64,000 bases of DNA. It comes from Hawksworthiomyces lignivorus (Eukaryota > Ascomycota > Sordariomycetes > Ophiostomatales > Ophiostomataceae). This document shows, in pieces, positions 32,663 to 42,490 of the stretch. The translations under genes and the position numbers were made by a program. The notes below the pieces were generated by a model. That model was not told the DNA's origin, ran no database searches, and worked only from the letters and a program-made list of their open reading frames with translations. Every line of letters starts with the position of its first letter. The stretch's first letter is position 1. The stretch spans positions 62,001 through 126,000 of the forward strand of contig NTMA01000076.1 in assembly GCA_002917075.1 (NCBI GenBank), read 5' to 3'.

Positions 32663-35600
32663 ATGGGAAAACGCAACGCTGGTCGTTGGCCCCGGAAGAA
32701 GCAGCCAAAGGCTGCCAACGGCCCAGAGGATAATCCACCAGAAAGAATGAGCAACCACCCCACCCCACTCAATCCACCCCCACACCCCGGGTTACAACAT
32801 TCTGGATCGTCTTCCGCTGGGTCGTCTTCCGCCAGCCGTCCGCCCGACTCCTGCCTTGATGGAGTAGAAGTATTGCACAACTGTTCCGACGCCACGGTCG
32901 ATATATGCTTTATCCACGGTCTGGCCGGCAACCGGGAGAGCACCTGGACCACCCAAGGACAATCCACGCCGTGGCCTAAGACGCTCCTCCCGTCCAAGCT
33001 CACCGGAGCCCGCATCGTCACGTACGGCTACGACGCGTACATAATGCAAAAATCGGGCGCCTCGTCGAATCGCCTAATCGACCATGCCGCGAACCTCCTC
33101 AATGATTTGACGACGGACAGAGCTTCCTGCAATGCGTCGTCTCGCCCTCTCATTTTTGTCGCGCATAGCCTCGGTGGCCTTGTCTGCAAGAAGGCCATCC
33201 TCCTGTCGCAAAACCACCCCGAACTTCATCTTCAAGGTATATTCGATTGTACCAAGGGCATCATATTTGTGGGCACGCCTCACAAGGGTTCCTGGATGGC
33301 CGAATGGGCAAAGATACCGGCTTCTATTTTTGGTTTTGGGGGATTTGCAAATGTGTCGCTGTTGAAGATTTTAGAGACAGAAGACCAATTCCTAGAATCC
33401 ATTCAGGTAGAGTTTTTATCAACGATACGACAACTGCGAGAAAGCGGTAGAAAACTCGAGATCACATGCTTCTTTGAAGAACTCCCTTTGCCAGGAGTCG
33501 GGAAGGTTGTATCCAAGGAATCGGCCACCTTTGAAGGGTATAATTCTATTAGTATCAAAGCCAACCATAGAGACATGGTTAAATTTGACTCTGAGGATGA
33601 TAACGGATTCAAAAGGCTGCTGGGCGAGCTGAGTAGATGGAAATCGCAGATGGATGCTAGTATGAACTATCTACCTCATCGACAACGTGGATTGTACAAC
33701 TAACTGTGTCGCTTTGAAGCTCAAGAACCGCGACTTTCACAGCTGCAGCTGGATTGTTTGCATTCGCTAGCATTTCTGGAAATGGACAATCGGCTCAAGA
33801 GTATGGACACCGCTGCTGATGGGACATGCAAATGGCTGCTTTCTCACACCGCCTACCGCAGCTGGGTCTCTTGCAATCGAGGCCTGCTCTGGATCAAGGG
33901 AAAACCCGGCTCTGGAAAGTCGACATTGATACGGTACGCCCTCGACAAAATTAGCAAAGTACCCAACCTCGGAGGCGGCTCTGCCGTTCTCTCGTTTTTC
34001 TTCCACGGTCGAGGCAGTGAACTCCAGAAGACTCCGCTCGGCCTCTTCCGGTCGCTCCTTCATCAGCTCCTTAGCCAGGTCCCCGACGCACTTCCAGATC
34101 TCATCGCTACTTTTAGAAAGCAGCGTATTACCGTTGGTGAGCCGGGTCAAAAGTGGCAGTGGCATCCAAATGAGCTGCGGGGCTTCTTCAAGCTGTCGCT
34201 GCCGAAGGTGCTGAAGAGTCACTTGGTCTGGTTATTTGTCGACGCGCTGGACGAATGTGGAGAAGAGAACGCTGTCAAACTCATCGAAGAGTTCCAGGCT
34301 CTTCTCGAAAATCTCCCGGGAGGTGGTTTTCAGTTCCGCATCTGCTTCAGTTGTCGTCACTACCCGACCCAAAACGTCGATAATGCGTTTAAAATATGCG
34401 TCGAGGATGAGAATAGAGAAGACATCTCAGATTATGTTCATTCTCAACTGGGTCTCCAAATGTCCAAGGAAAATCTGACTACAATTGCGGCTCGTGCATC
34501 CGGAAGTTTTATGTGGACACACATCGTAGTGAAGGGCTTTCGGGACAAGTATCGCAGAGGGAATCCCTTCAAGGAGTTTGAACGAAAAATAGATGCTGTC
34601 CCTCAAGGCCTGGATAGTTTATACCGCGAAATTGCTCAAGGCATGGACAAGAAACCAGCTTCCCTGAAGCTGATCCAATGGATCTGCTTTGCCACGCGGC
34701 CGCTTTCGCTAGACGAGATGCGTTGGGCAATGGCAGTTAGTCCAGATTGCCAGCACCAGTCATTGCAAGAATGCCGGAGAACTGATGATTACCTATGCAA
34801 CTGCGATGACGATGACGTATGCAAGTGTGACATAATGGAGAAGAACCTCATAACTCACAGCCATGGTCTTGCAGAGGTCGTCTCATCATCTAACACAAGA
34901 GTGGTGCAGTTCATACACCAGTCCGTCCATGATTTTTTCGTCAAGGAATATTTATCAACTCTAGGCGATAGCATACAGGCTGCCAACACGTCAGAGGCCA
35001 ATTTAGTTGGACAAGCACACCACCTGCTCTCCAGGTCCTGTATACGCTACTTGACGATGGTGAAGGATTTGTATCCAACAACCAGCCACCGTAGTGCTCT
35101 TACGGCAGCAGCTTTGGCGTCAGACTTTCCTCTATTGAACTATGCTACTACGTCATGGGTATTACATGAACAACAGAGTGAGATGCGCGAGGGCTCTCAA
35201 AATGATCTTCTTGACTGTTGCTCCTGGCCATTAGAAGCTCTTGTAGAGTTTTGGGTGTATGCTTATGGTATATTTAATCCATACTCGCATCTATGTCCGC
35301 CGAGTGGCACGATTATGATACACATAGTGTCCCGTTACAGATTAATACGACCGCTACGGGTGATTATTCAGGATGGAAATGCAGTGGGCACTCAAGTCAA
35401 CGTGAGAGATGGCAATGGCCGGACACCACTGTCGTATGCCGCTGAGAATAATCATCTGGCCGTCGCAAGTCTGCTTTTAGAGGCCGGCAAGGTTGATGTT
35501 GATGCGAAGGACAACTACGGTTGGACCCCACTCTCATGGGCCGCCAGGAAAGGGCATGAGAGAGTGGTTAAGCAGCTACTGGATACGTGTAAAGTTGATG

Positions 35601-37843
35601 TTGACAAAAAAGACAATCGTGGTCTAGAGCTGCTCTCGTTGGCTGTCGCAATGGATAGTGGCGTGGCGGCCAAGCTATATCACGACCTCTTACTGTTTGC
35701 TAAGAAATTATTTGAGACCCTAACAACACTACCCCTTGGTATATCCAACGTCGATAACCGCGCGATAGACGGCACTGAATATGGCCTGACAGCGCTCTCG
35801 TGGGCTGCAGGGATGGGACATAAGGAAGTGGTCAGGCTACTTATCGAAGAAGGCAAAGCGAATGTCAACACGATAGAAGCCAAACACAAACTAACACCCC
35901 TTTTGCTTGCTGCTATAATGGGGCATGAGTTAGTGGTAAAACTACTTCTCAAAGAAGCCGATATCAACGCGAAGGATGATGGTGGTCAGACAGCTCTCTC
36001 GTTGGCTGCCGCGATGGGCCATACAGCTGTGGTCGAGCTACTTATTGACGCAAAGGCCGATGTCGACGCTAAGAACGACAATGGACAGACAGCCCTCTTC
36101 GTGGCTTCTAGGGAGGGGCAGAAAGCTGTTGTTGAGTTACTTGTCAGGAAAGCCGATGTCAATGCGAAGGATAGCATCTGTCTAACACCACTATCAGTGG
36201 CTTCCGGGAATGGACATGAGGCTGTGGTTAAACTTCTTCTCAACAGCGGAGCCGATGTCAATGTGAAAGATACAAAATACGGTCGGGCGCCGCTCGCACG
36301 GGCAGCTGCGATGGGGCATACGGCTGTGGTCAAGCTTCTTCTCGAAAACAAAGCCGATGTTAACGCGAAGGATAATAATAATGGGAAAGTGCTCTCTAGA
36401 GTTGCCCAGAAGAACCAAGTGGCTGTATCCAATCCGGTGGTAGAGTTAAACGAAACCGATATAAATGCAAAGAAGAACAGCGATCGGCAGGTGCCTGTTG
36501 GAGGCAAAGCCAAAGTTACCACAAATCATAAAATGAACTTGCAGGCTGCTAAGAACGAACTTGGAGCTATGAGTAAGCTTCTTGCTAATGTCGAACTCAA
36601 TACCAATAGAGTTGGTAATGAATTCAGCATGGCACCGCTCTTCTGGGCTGCTCAAATGGGGCAATATACTGCCGTGAAGCTACTCTCTGACAAGGTCAAA
36701 GCCAGTGTTGATAAAAAGGAATTCGATGACGGCTTAACATCTCTTTCATGGGCCGCGACAATGGGACACGCAGCTGTGGTCGAATTGCTTCTCAATTACA
36801 AAGCTGATATTGACGCAAAGAGTGCCGGTGGTTGGACACCACTCCATATGGCTGCCAAGAAGGGGCATGAGGCTGTAGTAAAGCTACTTCTTGAGAGAAA
36901 AGCCAATGTGAACGCAAAAGAAACTCAGTACTGCACAACACCGCTTTTGGTAGCTTCAGAAAATGGGCATGAGGCTGTAGTTAAGCTACTTCTCAAGAGC
37001 AAAGCCGATGTGAACGCAAAGACTATTGACGGTCGAACACCGCTCCTCATGGCTTCAGGAAAAGGGCATGAGGCTGTAGTTAAGCTACTTCTCGAGAGAA
37101 AAGCCGACGTGAACGCAAAGGACANNNNNNNNNNNNNNNNNNNNNNNNNNNNNNNNNNNNNNNNNNNNNNNNNNNNNNNNNNNNNNNNNNNNNNNNNNNN
37201 NNNNNNNNNNNNNNNNNNNNNNNNNNNNNNNNNNNNNNNNNNNNNNNNNNNNNNNNNNNNNNGAAAAGGGCATGAGGCTGTAGTTAAGCTACTTCTCGAA
37301 AGCAAAGCCGATGTGAACGTAAAGGACACTCAATACGGTCAAACACCGCTCTTCACAGCTTCAGGAAAAGGACATGAGGCTGTAGTTAAGCTACTTCTCG
37401 AGAGAAAAGCCGACGTGAACGCAAAGGACACCCAATACGGTATAACACCGCTCTTGGTAGCTTCAGAAACAGGGCATGAGGCTATAGTTAAGCTACTTCT
37501 CGAAAACAAAGCCGATGTGAACGTAAAGGACACTCAATACGGTATAACACCGCTCTTCATGGCTTCAAGAAAAGGGCATGAGGCTGCAGTTAAGCTACTC
37601 CTCGAGAGCAAAGCCGACGTGAACACAAAGATCACTGACGGCCAAACACCGCTCTCCATAGCTTCAGAAAATGGACATGAGGCTGTAGTTAAGCTACTTC
37701 TCAAGAGCAAAGCCGATGTTAACGCGAAGACTATTGACGGTCAAACACCGGCCTTTATAGCTGCCTCAGGTGGCTATGATGCAGTAGAAAAGCTGCTACT
37801 TGAGAGTGGAGCTGATGTGAACTCAGAGGATTTTAGCGGCTGA
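32663..37843 (+). CDS. NLR-like protein: serine esterase - NACHT - ankyrin repeats
   Basis: Exons 32663..33659 and 33720..37843. The 60-nt intron (GTATGA donor, CTAAC branch site, AAG acceptor) removes an in-frame TAA at 33701-33703 and joins 'SQMDA|TQEPRLSQLQLDCLHSLAF'. About 1706 residues, counting the N gap. Residues about 60-330 are an alpha/beta-hydrolase with 'ICFIHGLAGNRESTW' and an intact 'VAHSLGG' (Ser169). Residues about 345-680 are the NACHT NTPase: 'GLLWIKGKPGSGKSTLI' (Walker A, about 388-404), 'LVWLFVDALDECGEE' (Walker B, about 500) and 'RICFSCRHYP'. Then comes a Cys/Asp-rich insertion, a helical linker, and from about 890 ankyrin repeats of 33 residues, nearly identical in the last third. 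Fungal proteins of this layout are considered intracellular recognition and incompatibility receptors. An N run lies at 37125-37262, and the end is a TGA followed by one more repeat in frame. Confidence 0.85.
33660..33719 (+). other. Intron joining esterase and NACHT parts
   Basis: GTATGA at the 5' end, ACTAACT about 15 bases before AAG at the 3' end, length 60. Without splicing the gene would be two open frames in the same phase separated by one TAA. The family-like junction favours splicing. Retention would yield an esterase-only protein with an 11-residue extra tail, close in size to the stand-alone paralogue. Confidence 0.7.
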
Positions 37844-37933
37844 ACACCACTCTTTATTACTGCTAGCAATGGTAATGAGACAGTGGTCAAGCTGCTTAAG
37901 AGCAAAGCTGTTGTAGACCCTAAGAGTTACTGA
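35400..37933 (+). repeat. Ankyrin repeat array, 99-bp coding repeats
   Basis: Coding tandem repeats of about 99 bases (33 residues) with the consensus G-x-TPL-xx-A-xxx-GHEAVVKLLL-xx-KADVNAKD. Units from about 36830 onward are almost identical at the DNA level (recurring CATGAGGCTGTAGTTAAGCT), while those at 35400-36700 are diverged, showing recent expansion of the 3' part. The array is read in frame one repeat past the TGA at 37841, to TGA 37931-37933. Confidence 0.85.
37125..37262. other. Assembly gap (138 N)
   Basis: Run of N inside the near-identical part of the ankyrin array. Flanking frames agree with a gap length that is a multiple of three, but the true number of repeats is unknown because short-read assembly collapses such arrays. 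Confidence 0.95.
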
Positions 37934-39671
37934 TAGTTAGACGCTGTTTTAGTTGACCTCTGGACTTGAGCAACATCTCATCTATAATGCTTATAGATTT
38001 TGCCAAATCAAAACACCTTCAGATGATCTGGTACTAAGATTATGCTATGGGTCCCAAAGTAAATTGTTCTGTTCTTGTAGATATGTTGCAGCTCCAAAGT
38101 TGCTTTCTTGAGTTGATCAATCGGAACATTTTCTAAATCATCGCTACAGAGGGTTTCGTGTTTTAAAACTGTACATCCAACAGCAGCAGTCCATACATAT
38201 TATATCATATTCAATCTGGATCTCATGCATCTGAAAGCTTATAGGTCTACCAAGACATTGCTAAAACATTAGCTGTAATATTTCTTGATAAATCATTTCG
38301 TTGCCTATACAGAATTCCTAATTTACTAGCAGCAACAGCTTTAAAGGTTGCAGCATTGATGAAGAAGAAGCGACATCGTGCAAAGGATCGCTAAACATAG
38401 CATTACCCGGATTACCCGGAGGAGACTGCGTCGTAGTATAAGTTGGTAACGAAAGAGAACTGGTACCCAAAGCTCATGTTAGATCGGACTTTCGGTTGCA
38501 TGAACGAAGTTGTCAAAGTGCCTGAGGCAAACATTATGGGTTCATTGATATCCACCAATAATGATTGTCAAATGAAAGTTGAAGACAAGTCAATAAAAAT
38601 GACAAGAATTAGTATATTAATATATATTTTTGGTAATCTAAAGCAATGGCTCCTATCGACCGATTGCTAACCTATCCCGGCCATATGACAACAGCGTAAT
38701 GCAGTGGTGGAAGAGAGAGTAGTGAAATAAGAATAGAGCCTATGAATTTATAGATAAAAAATTGATTAGATCCGATTGTAAAGATAAGAGTGCACATATT
38801 TCACTAGCTGCTGCTGCAGGCCATAGTCACTTGCTAACACAAAGGATTGCGACAATTGGGAATGGTTGATAATACGATGACATAGCCTCGACTACTACTC
38901 CATTCATCTACCTTAGAGGCGATACCGTAGAATCTCTTCTTTCCCGTCTGTTTCTAAAACAACACTAAAGAGACTAGAGATCGGCCGCCAAACACGTTAA
39001 CTATGATAGAGCAGCATACACATCCAGATTACTTCGTATGGTGTCGTATTAGAAAATCCATTGTTGATAGCACCATCCGGTATCTGTTCAGCAGCGGCGA
39101 GGTAGTATGTTGCGCATTCCTCACAGGCGTTGCTTTCATCTTCGTCCTTGTTACTAACTAAATTGTGCGAATCCATTTTGCAATCTGTTGTTGCGCGAAA
39201 CTTCTCCGAATATGTTGAAAGAATTGGCTAGTTTCATGGCAAGTCGAACTTCCGAAAGAAATTCGGTCTCGACTTGTATATATGGAATGGTAAGTGGAAA
39301 CACCCACCAGGACCATAGCCCCTCGCTAGTCTCCCGTCAGCGGCCAAACGCCGTACGTAAGAGTAATGCCGGCGGTATGGTTACAAAGAATTCAGAACCA
39401 TACTTTCCACGGAATCCGGTGCTGTGAATCTGGATGTCCCTCTTCTTTCTGTGCATCTTGCCTCCATGAGCGGTTGGTCCAGCCGAGTCTCACTCTAGTG
39501 TTGCCAGAACTGCTTGGTGTAATTTTCCGTGTAACTAATAGCTCGGATGCGATCGTGCGACACCGCTGCTACTAGGAGCTGGTCGCCTCCTGTCAATAGC
39601 TCGTGCAGTGTTTCCAACTCGACTTCGCAGCGCTACCCACCACCACGATAGGGATCATAACTAGATCCCGC
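37934..39671. other. AT-rich spacer with ankyrin debris
   Basis: At 38783-38851 the plus strand reads 'DKSAHISLAAAAGHSHLLTQR', an ankyrin-like helix pair, isolated among stops. The rest shows no gene. This looks like decayed sequence from a longer or duplicated ankyrin array. Confidence 0.45.
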
Positions 39672-40145
39672 TCAGCGACTTTGAACTGCTCCATATATTA
39701 ATTTCGTGAATGTTGTAGACAGTATACCTCCGAAAGGAAAAGTGGCTCGCGGATGTGTGTGGGATCTGAAGCAAATTAATATAGCAGCAGCCTGCATCCC
39801 TGTCCCAGCGAGCTGGGCCCAGTGATGCGGAACCATGCCGAGAAACCCGCCAGTTGTATCAAGAGCTTGAAGGGGAGGGTTGGGTGTTGATGCAATGTTT
39901 AAGTTGTCAATGAAGAAGAGGAAAGCAGCTTGTGATATGCCTTGGAAACGGAGAGATGGTGGCCAGGCCCGGAGGAATGCCTGGCCTCTGCCATGTAGAG
40001 TTTGAGGGATTGCGATAGGACACTAGAGAGAAGAAAAGTGGTATGATGCTGGTATACTGCGGTGTATGGATACAAGGCCTTGGGACCGGATATCTGCGTA
40101 ATTTGGTGGAGTTAAGGGGTTATTCGTTGCGGATGGGGTGGCCAT
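39672..40145 (-). CDS. Conserved fungal protein of unknown function, probably shortened
   Basis: Exons 40145..40074 and 40022..39672 with a 51-nt intron (GTATCC...CTCTAG) give about 140 residues: 'MATPSATNNPLTPPNYADIRSQGL|CPIAIPQTLHGRGQAFLRAWPPSL', 'SQAAFLFFIDNLNIASTPNPPLQALDTTGGFLGMVPHHWAQLAGTGMQ'. The segment with FIDNLN, PPLQ.LD and G.VPHH is typical of a widespread fungal family of unknown function that usually runs on well past the VPHH motif. Here the frame ends about 55 residues after it, so the C-terminus may be truncated or split by a missed intron. The start is uncertain because the frame is open upstream to 40370. Confidence 0.5.
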
Positions 40146-40778
40146 ATCGGTGTCATATGAGTTTGTATGAGGTCGATTTTGTCCATTTCTGAAGGTCTCG
40201 GAAACCTCTGGGGTGCTGGTTTGTTCGTGACAAATGTGCATACATTTGTAAAAAGGGTTGCTCGATGTAAAGAGGGTTTGTCTCCGAGTAATGTTTTGGT
40301 TGTTGTTGTGAAAGACCAGTATCGTAGGCAGCAGGAACGAGCATGTTGTTATCTGGATATGGCGCCACATGCTTGTGATGCTGCCCTAATCCGAAGGCAC
40401 CTTCGTTACTCCGTATTGATGAAGAAGATTTGTATACTTGCGGTTGCCAATTTTAGTATATAGATAGACTAGGATCACTCGAGGGTTGGAATTTGCGCTG
40501 TGGGCGGTTTAGGTTCATTTTAAAAGTTTCAGATCTCTAAGTTGAATGAAAGAGTCAGATATAAAAGCGATCTATGGAGGTCTTATTCACTAAGCGCCAC
40601 TGACCCTACTGAGACGACTCCTTGAGCCTCATTCAGCAACCCCTCCTGCGCGACTCTTACATCTATGCTTTCATATTTTCCTCCCTCCTTATATAATTTA
40701 CAAGCCATATTTCACTTGACACCAGGTAACTGTCGTCATCGCCAAGTTGTTTGCATTAAGCGTATTATATGGTTCTTA
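40146..40778. other. Spacer between two minus-strand genes
   Basis: Contains the promoter of the 39672-40145 gene and the 3' region of the deaminase gene. A TACTCCGTA nonamer is at 40407-40415. No further gene. Confidence 0.5.
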
Positions 40779-41858
40779 TTATAGTTTTACTGCTTCCAAC
40801 TCCTTCAGGATAGATTCTTTGACCTTTTTATCAGCCCAACACATTTCAACTGCATTGCGAGTAAGACGAAACATATCCTGCTTCGAGAATTGGCAGTACG
40901 TATAGGCCTTCTGCATCGCTCCATCAATCCATACGCCGTGCATATATGCAGGATCATCGCTGTTGATGCAAAATTGCACCCCCTCGTCGTAAACTTTACG
41001 AATTTTTGGAAAAAGCACGTCAGTGGCCTGTCGTCGGTTGTACGCGTGCGGACACAACGTCAGGCCGATATTTTTGCTCTTCAGTCCCTCCATTAGGTCC
41101 GGCCGCGAGTAGACGTCCAAGCCGTGGTCGATGCGGTCGGCGCCCTGGCCACCACATATTTGATAGATCATCTCGTGAATATGTTCGTGGTGGTCCTTTT
41201 GGTCCACGTCGCAGTGGCCCGTGACCTTGAGGCCGTCTCGCTTAGCCCACTGGAATGCTTCCTCAAAGAGCATTGGTGGGCGGTCGTACTCATTGCTGGC
41301 CAGCCCGACTGCGTGGAAGAGCCCCTTGCCTCCTGGCATCCTCCCCCATGGACGGGCAGCCTCGTATACAGCGAGCGCATCCGCCACAGGGTCATCCCGC
41401 ACAAAGGTCAATATCCAGTTGCTATGCACGCCGTACTGCGCAGCGCCGTCCTGCTGCGCCTGGTGGAACCCGTCCAGGATCTTGTGAATCGGAATGCCAC
41501 GGCGAGTATGGGCCTGCAGGTCGAAGAATGGCTCAAGGTAGCGCACATTTAGCGTCCGGGCCCTTTCGAGCAGCTCCATGCCAAGCTGGTAAAAGTCCTG
41601 CTGCTCAATTAGAACTTCGCAGCCGCCAAAGTAAGCTTCGAAGAAAGTCGGTCGTCCATCTGGTATGAGCTCCGGCCGATGGTTGTATGTGATCGCGTAC
41701 GAGTCGAGGAGATCCTCAAACGTTTTGTATTTGAGCGAGACATTGTTGCGCTTTGCTAATTCCCATCTTAGTTTCGGCGACAGCGTGCCCTCGATGTGGA
41801 TGTGCAGCTCTATCTTGGGCAGTGCAGCAATCCAAGGGTCGATTTCAAGGCCGTTCAT
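40779..41858 (-). CDS. Adenosine/adenine deaminase family protein
   Basis: Intronless, 359 residues. Zinc-dependent purine deaminase of the ADA/AAH1 group: 'LPKIELHIHIEGTLSP' gives the first metal pair (His19, His21), 'LKVTGHCDVD' the third His, 'ADRIDHGLDV' the HG catalytic His, and 'VQFCINSDDPAYM' the SDDP metal and catalytic Asp pair. The length suits the intracellular adenine deaminase type better than secreted ADGF, and no signal peptide is visible. Adenine to hypoxanthine (or adenosine to inosine) feeds purine salvage or nitrogen scavenging. It is divergent from a Dal5-type permease with about 630 bases between the starts, which suggests co-regulation for nitrogen acquisition. Confidence 0.85.
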   Translation of the reverse strand: MNGLEIDPWIAALPKIELHIHIEGTLSPKLRWELAKRNNVSLKYKTFEDLLDSYAITYNHRPELIPDGRPTFFEAYFGGCEVLIEQQDFYQLGMELLERARTLNVRYLEPFFDLQAHTRRGIPIHKILDGFHQAQQDGAAQYGVHSNWILTFVRDDPVADALAVYEAARPWGRMPGGKGLFHAVGLASNEYDRPPMLFEEAFQWAKRDGLKVTGHCDVDQKDHHEHIHEMIYQICGGQGADRIDHGLDVYSRPDLMEGLKSKNIGLTLCPHAYNRRQATDVLFPKIRKVYDEGVQFCINSDDPAYMHGVWIDGAMQKAYTYCQFSKQDMFRLTRNAVEMCWADKKVKESILKELEAVKL

Positions 41859-42490
41859 TTTATTTTCTTGCGCGTCGTATTTCTCTCACTTTTTTATATT
41901 TTCTTCTTTTTTGCATTTGCAGTTATAATTCAAAGGAAAGCCTCTATGCTGATAGGCTCAGTGAAGCGTTGATGTACAGAAGCAGCGCCTTGCATGGTAT
42001 CCAGTCAGGTATCTGGCCTGGAATTCGCCGTTTTCCTATTCATGACATGGTCACCGCCCGGATTTTACATACTATGTGAAGATAAGCAATGTAACGTCTA
42101 TTGGCCTGAGAAACTGCAAGGTTGTAACGAAACTCGGCCGAATCCCATTTTAAGAGTTTACAAGTAGAGAAATTACCTAAACGGGTATACATCTCGGCCC
42201 TCTGTCCTTAGAATTATAACCATACTATATCCCTTGCGACTATGAGGACTGTAGTAGAAGATATGTTGCGAAATAAGCAGTATCTTATCTCGCCGCTCCA
42301 TTTGAAGTTAACCTGCATTGGGCACTGCGACTGGGATGTTTTTTAATATAATGATACAAATTTCTGAGACCATGATTCTATGAGAGTGTAGCTGAGACTG
42401 GTCAAGTTGAGCAGCCTGTATCTCGTGTGTCTTCTTCAATCAAGCGAAAGTCTAACCAAACAAATCACTTTTTATCAGCCCAAGATCACT
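41859..42490. promoter_or_regulatory. Bidirectional promoter with GATA-factor sites
   Basis: Between the divergent deaminase and permease starts. HGATAR sites, as bound by AreA/Nit2 nitrogen regulators, occur at 41950-41955 (TGATAG), 42080-42085 (AGATAA) and 42285-42290 (TTATCT on the plus strand). Nitrogen control of both genes is inferred from sites and gene content. Confidence 0.5.

Noticed and set aside
32221..32733. 170-codon plus-strand frame before the NLR gene
   Set aside because: Overlaps the NLR start in another frame and has no domain. More likely leader sequence.
33701..33703. TAA read as the end of a separate esterase gene or as a nonsense mutation
   Set aside because: It falls inside a 60-nt segment with donor, CTAAC branch site and acceptor, whose removal keeps the frame and rebuilds a family-like junction. 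An intron is the simpler reading.
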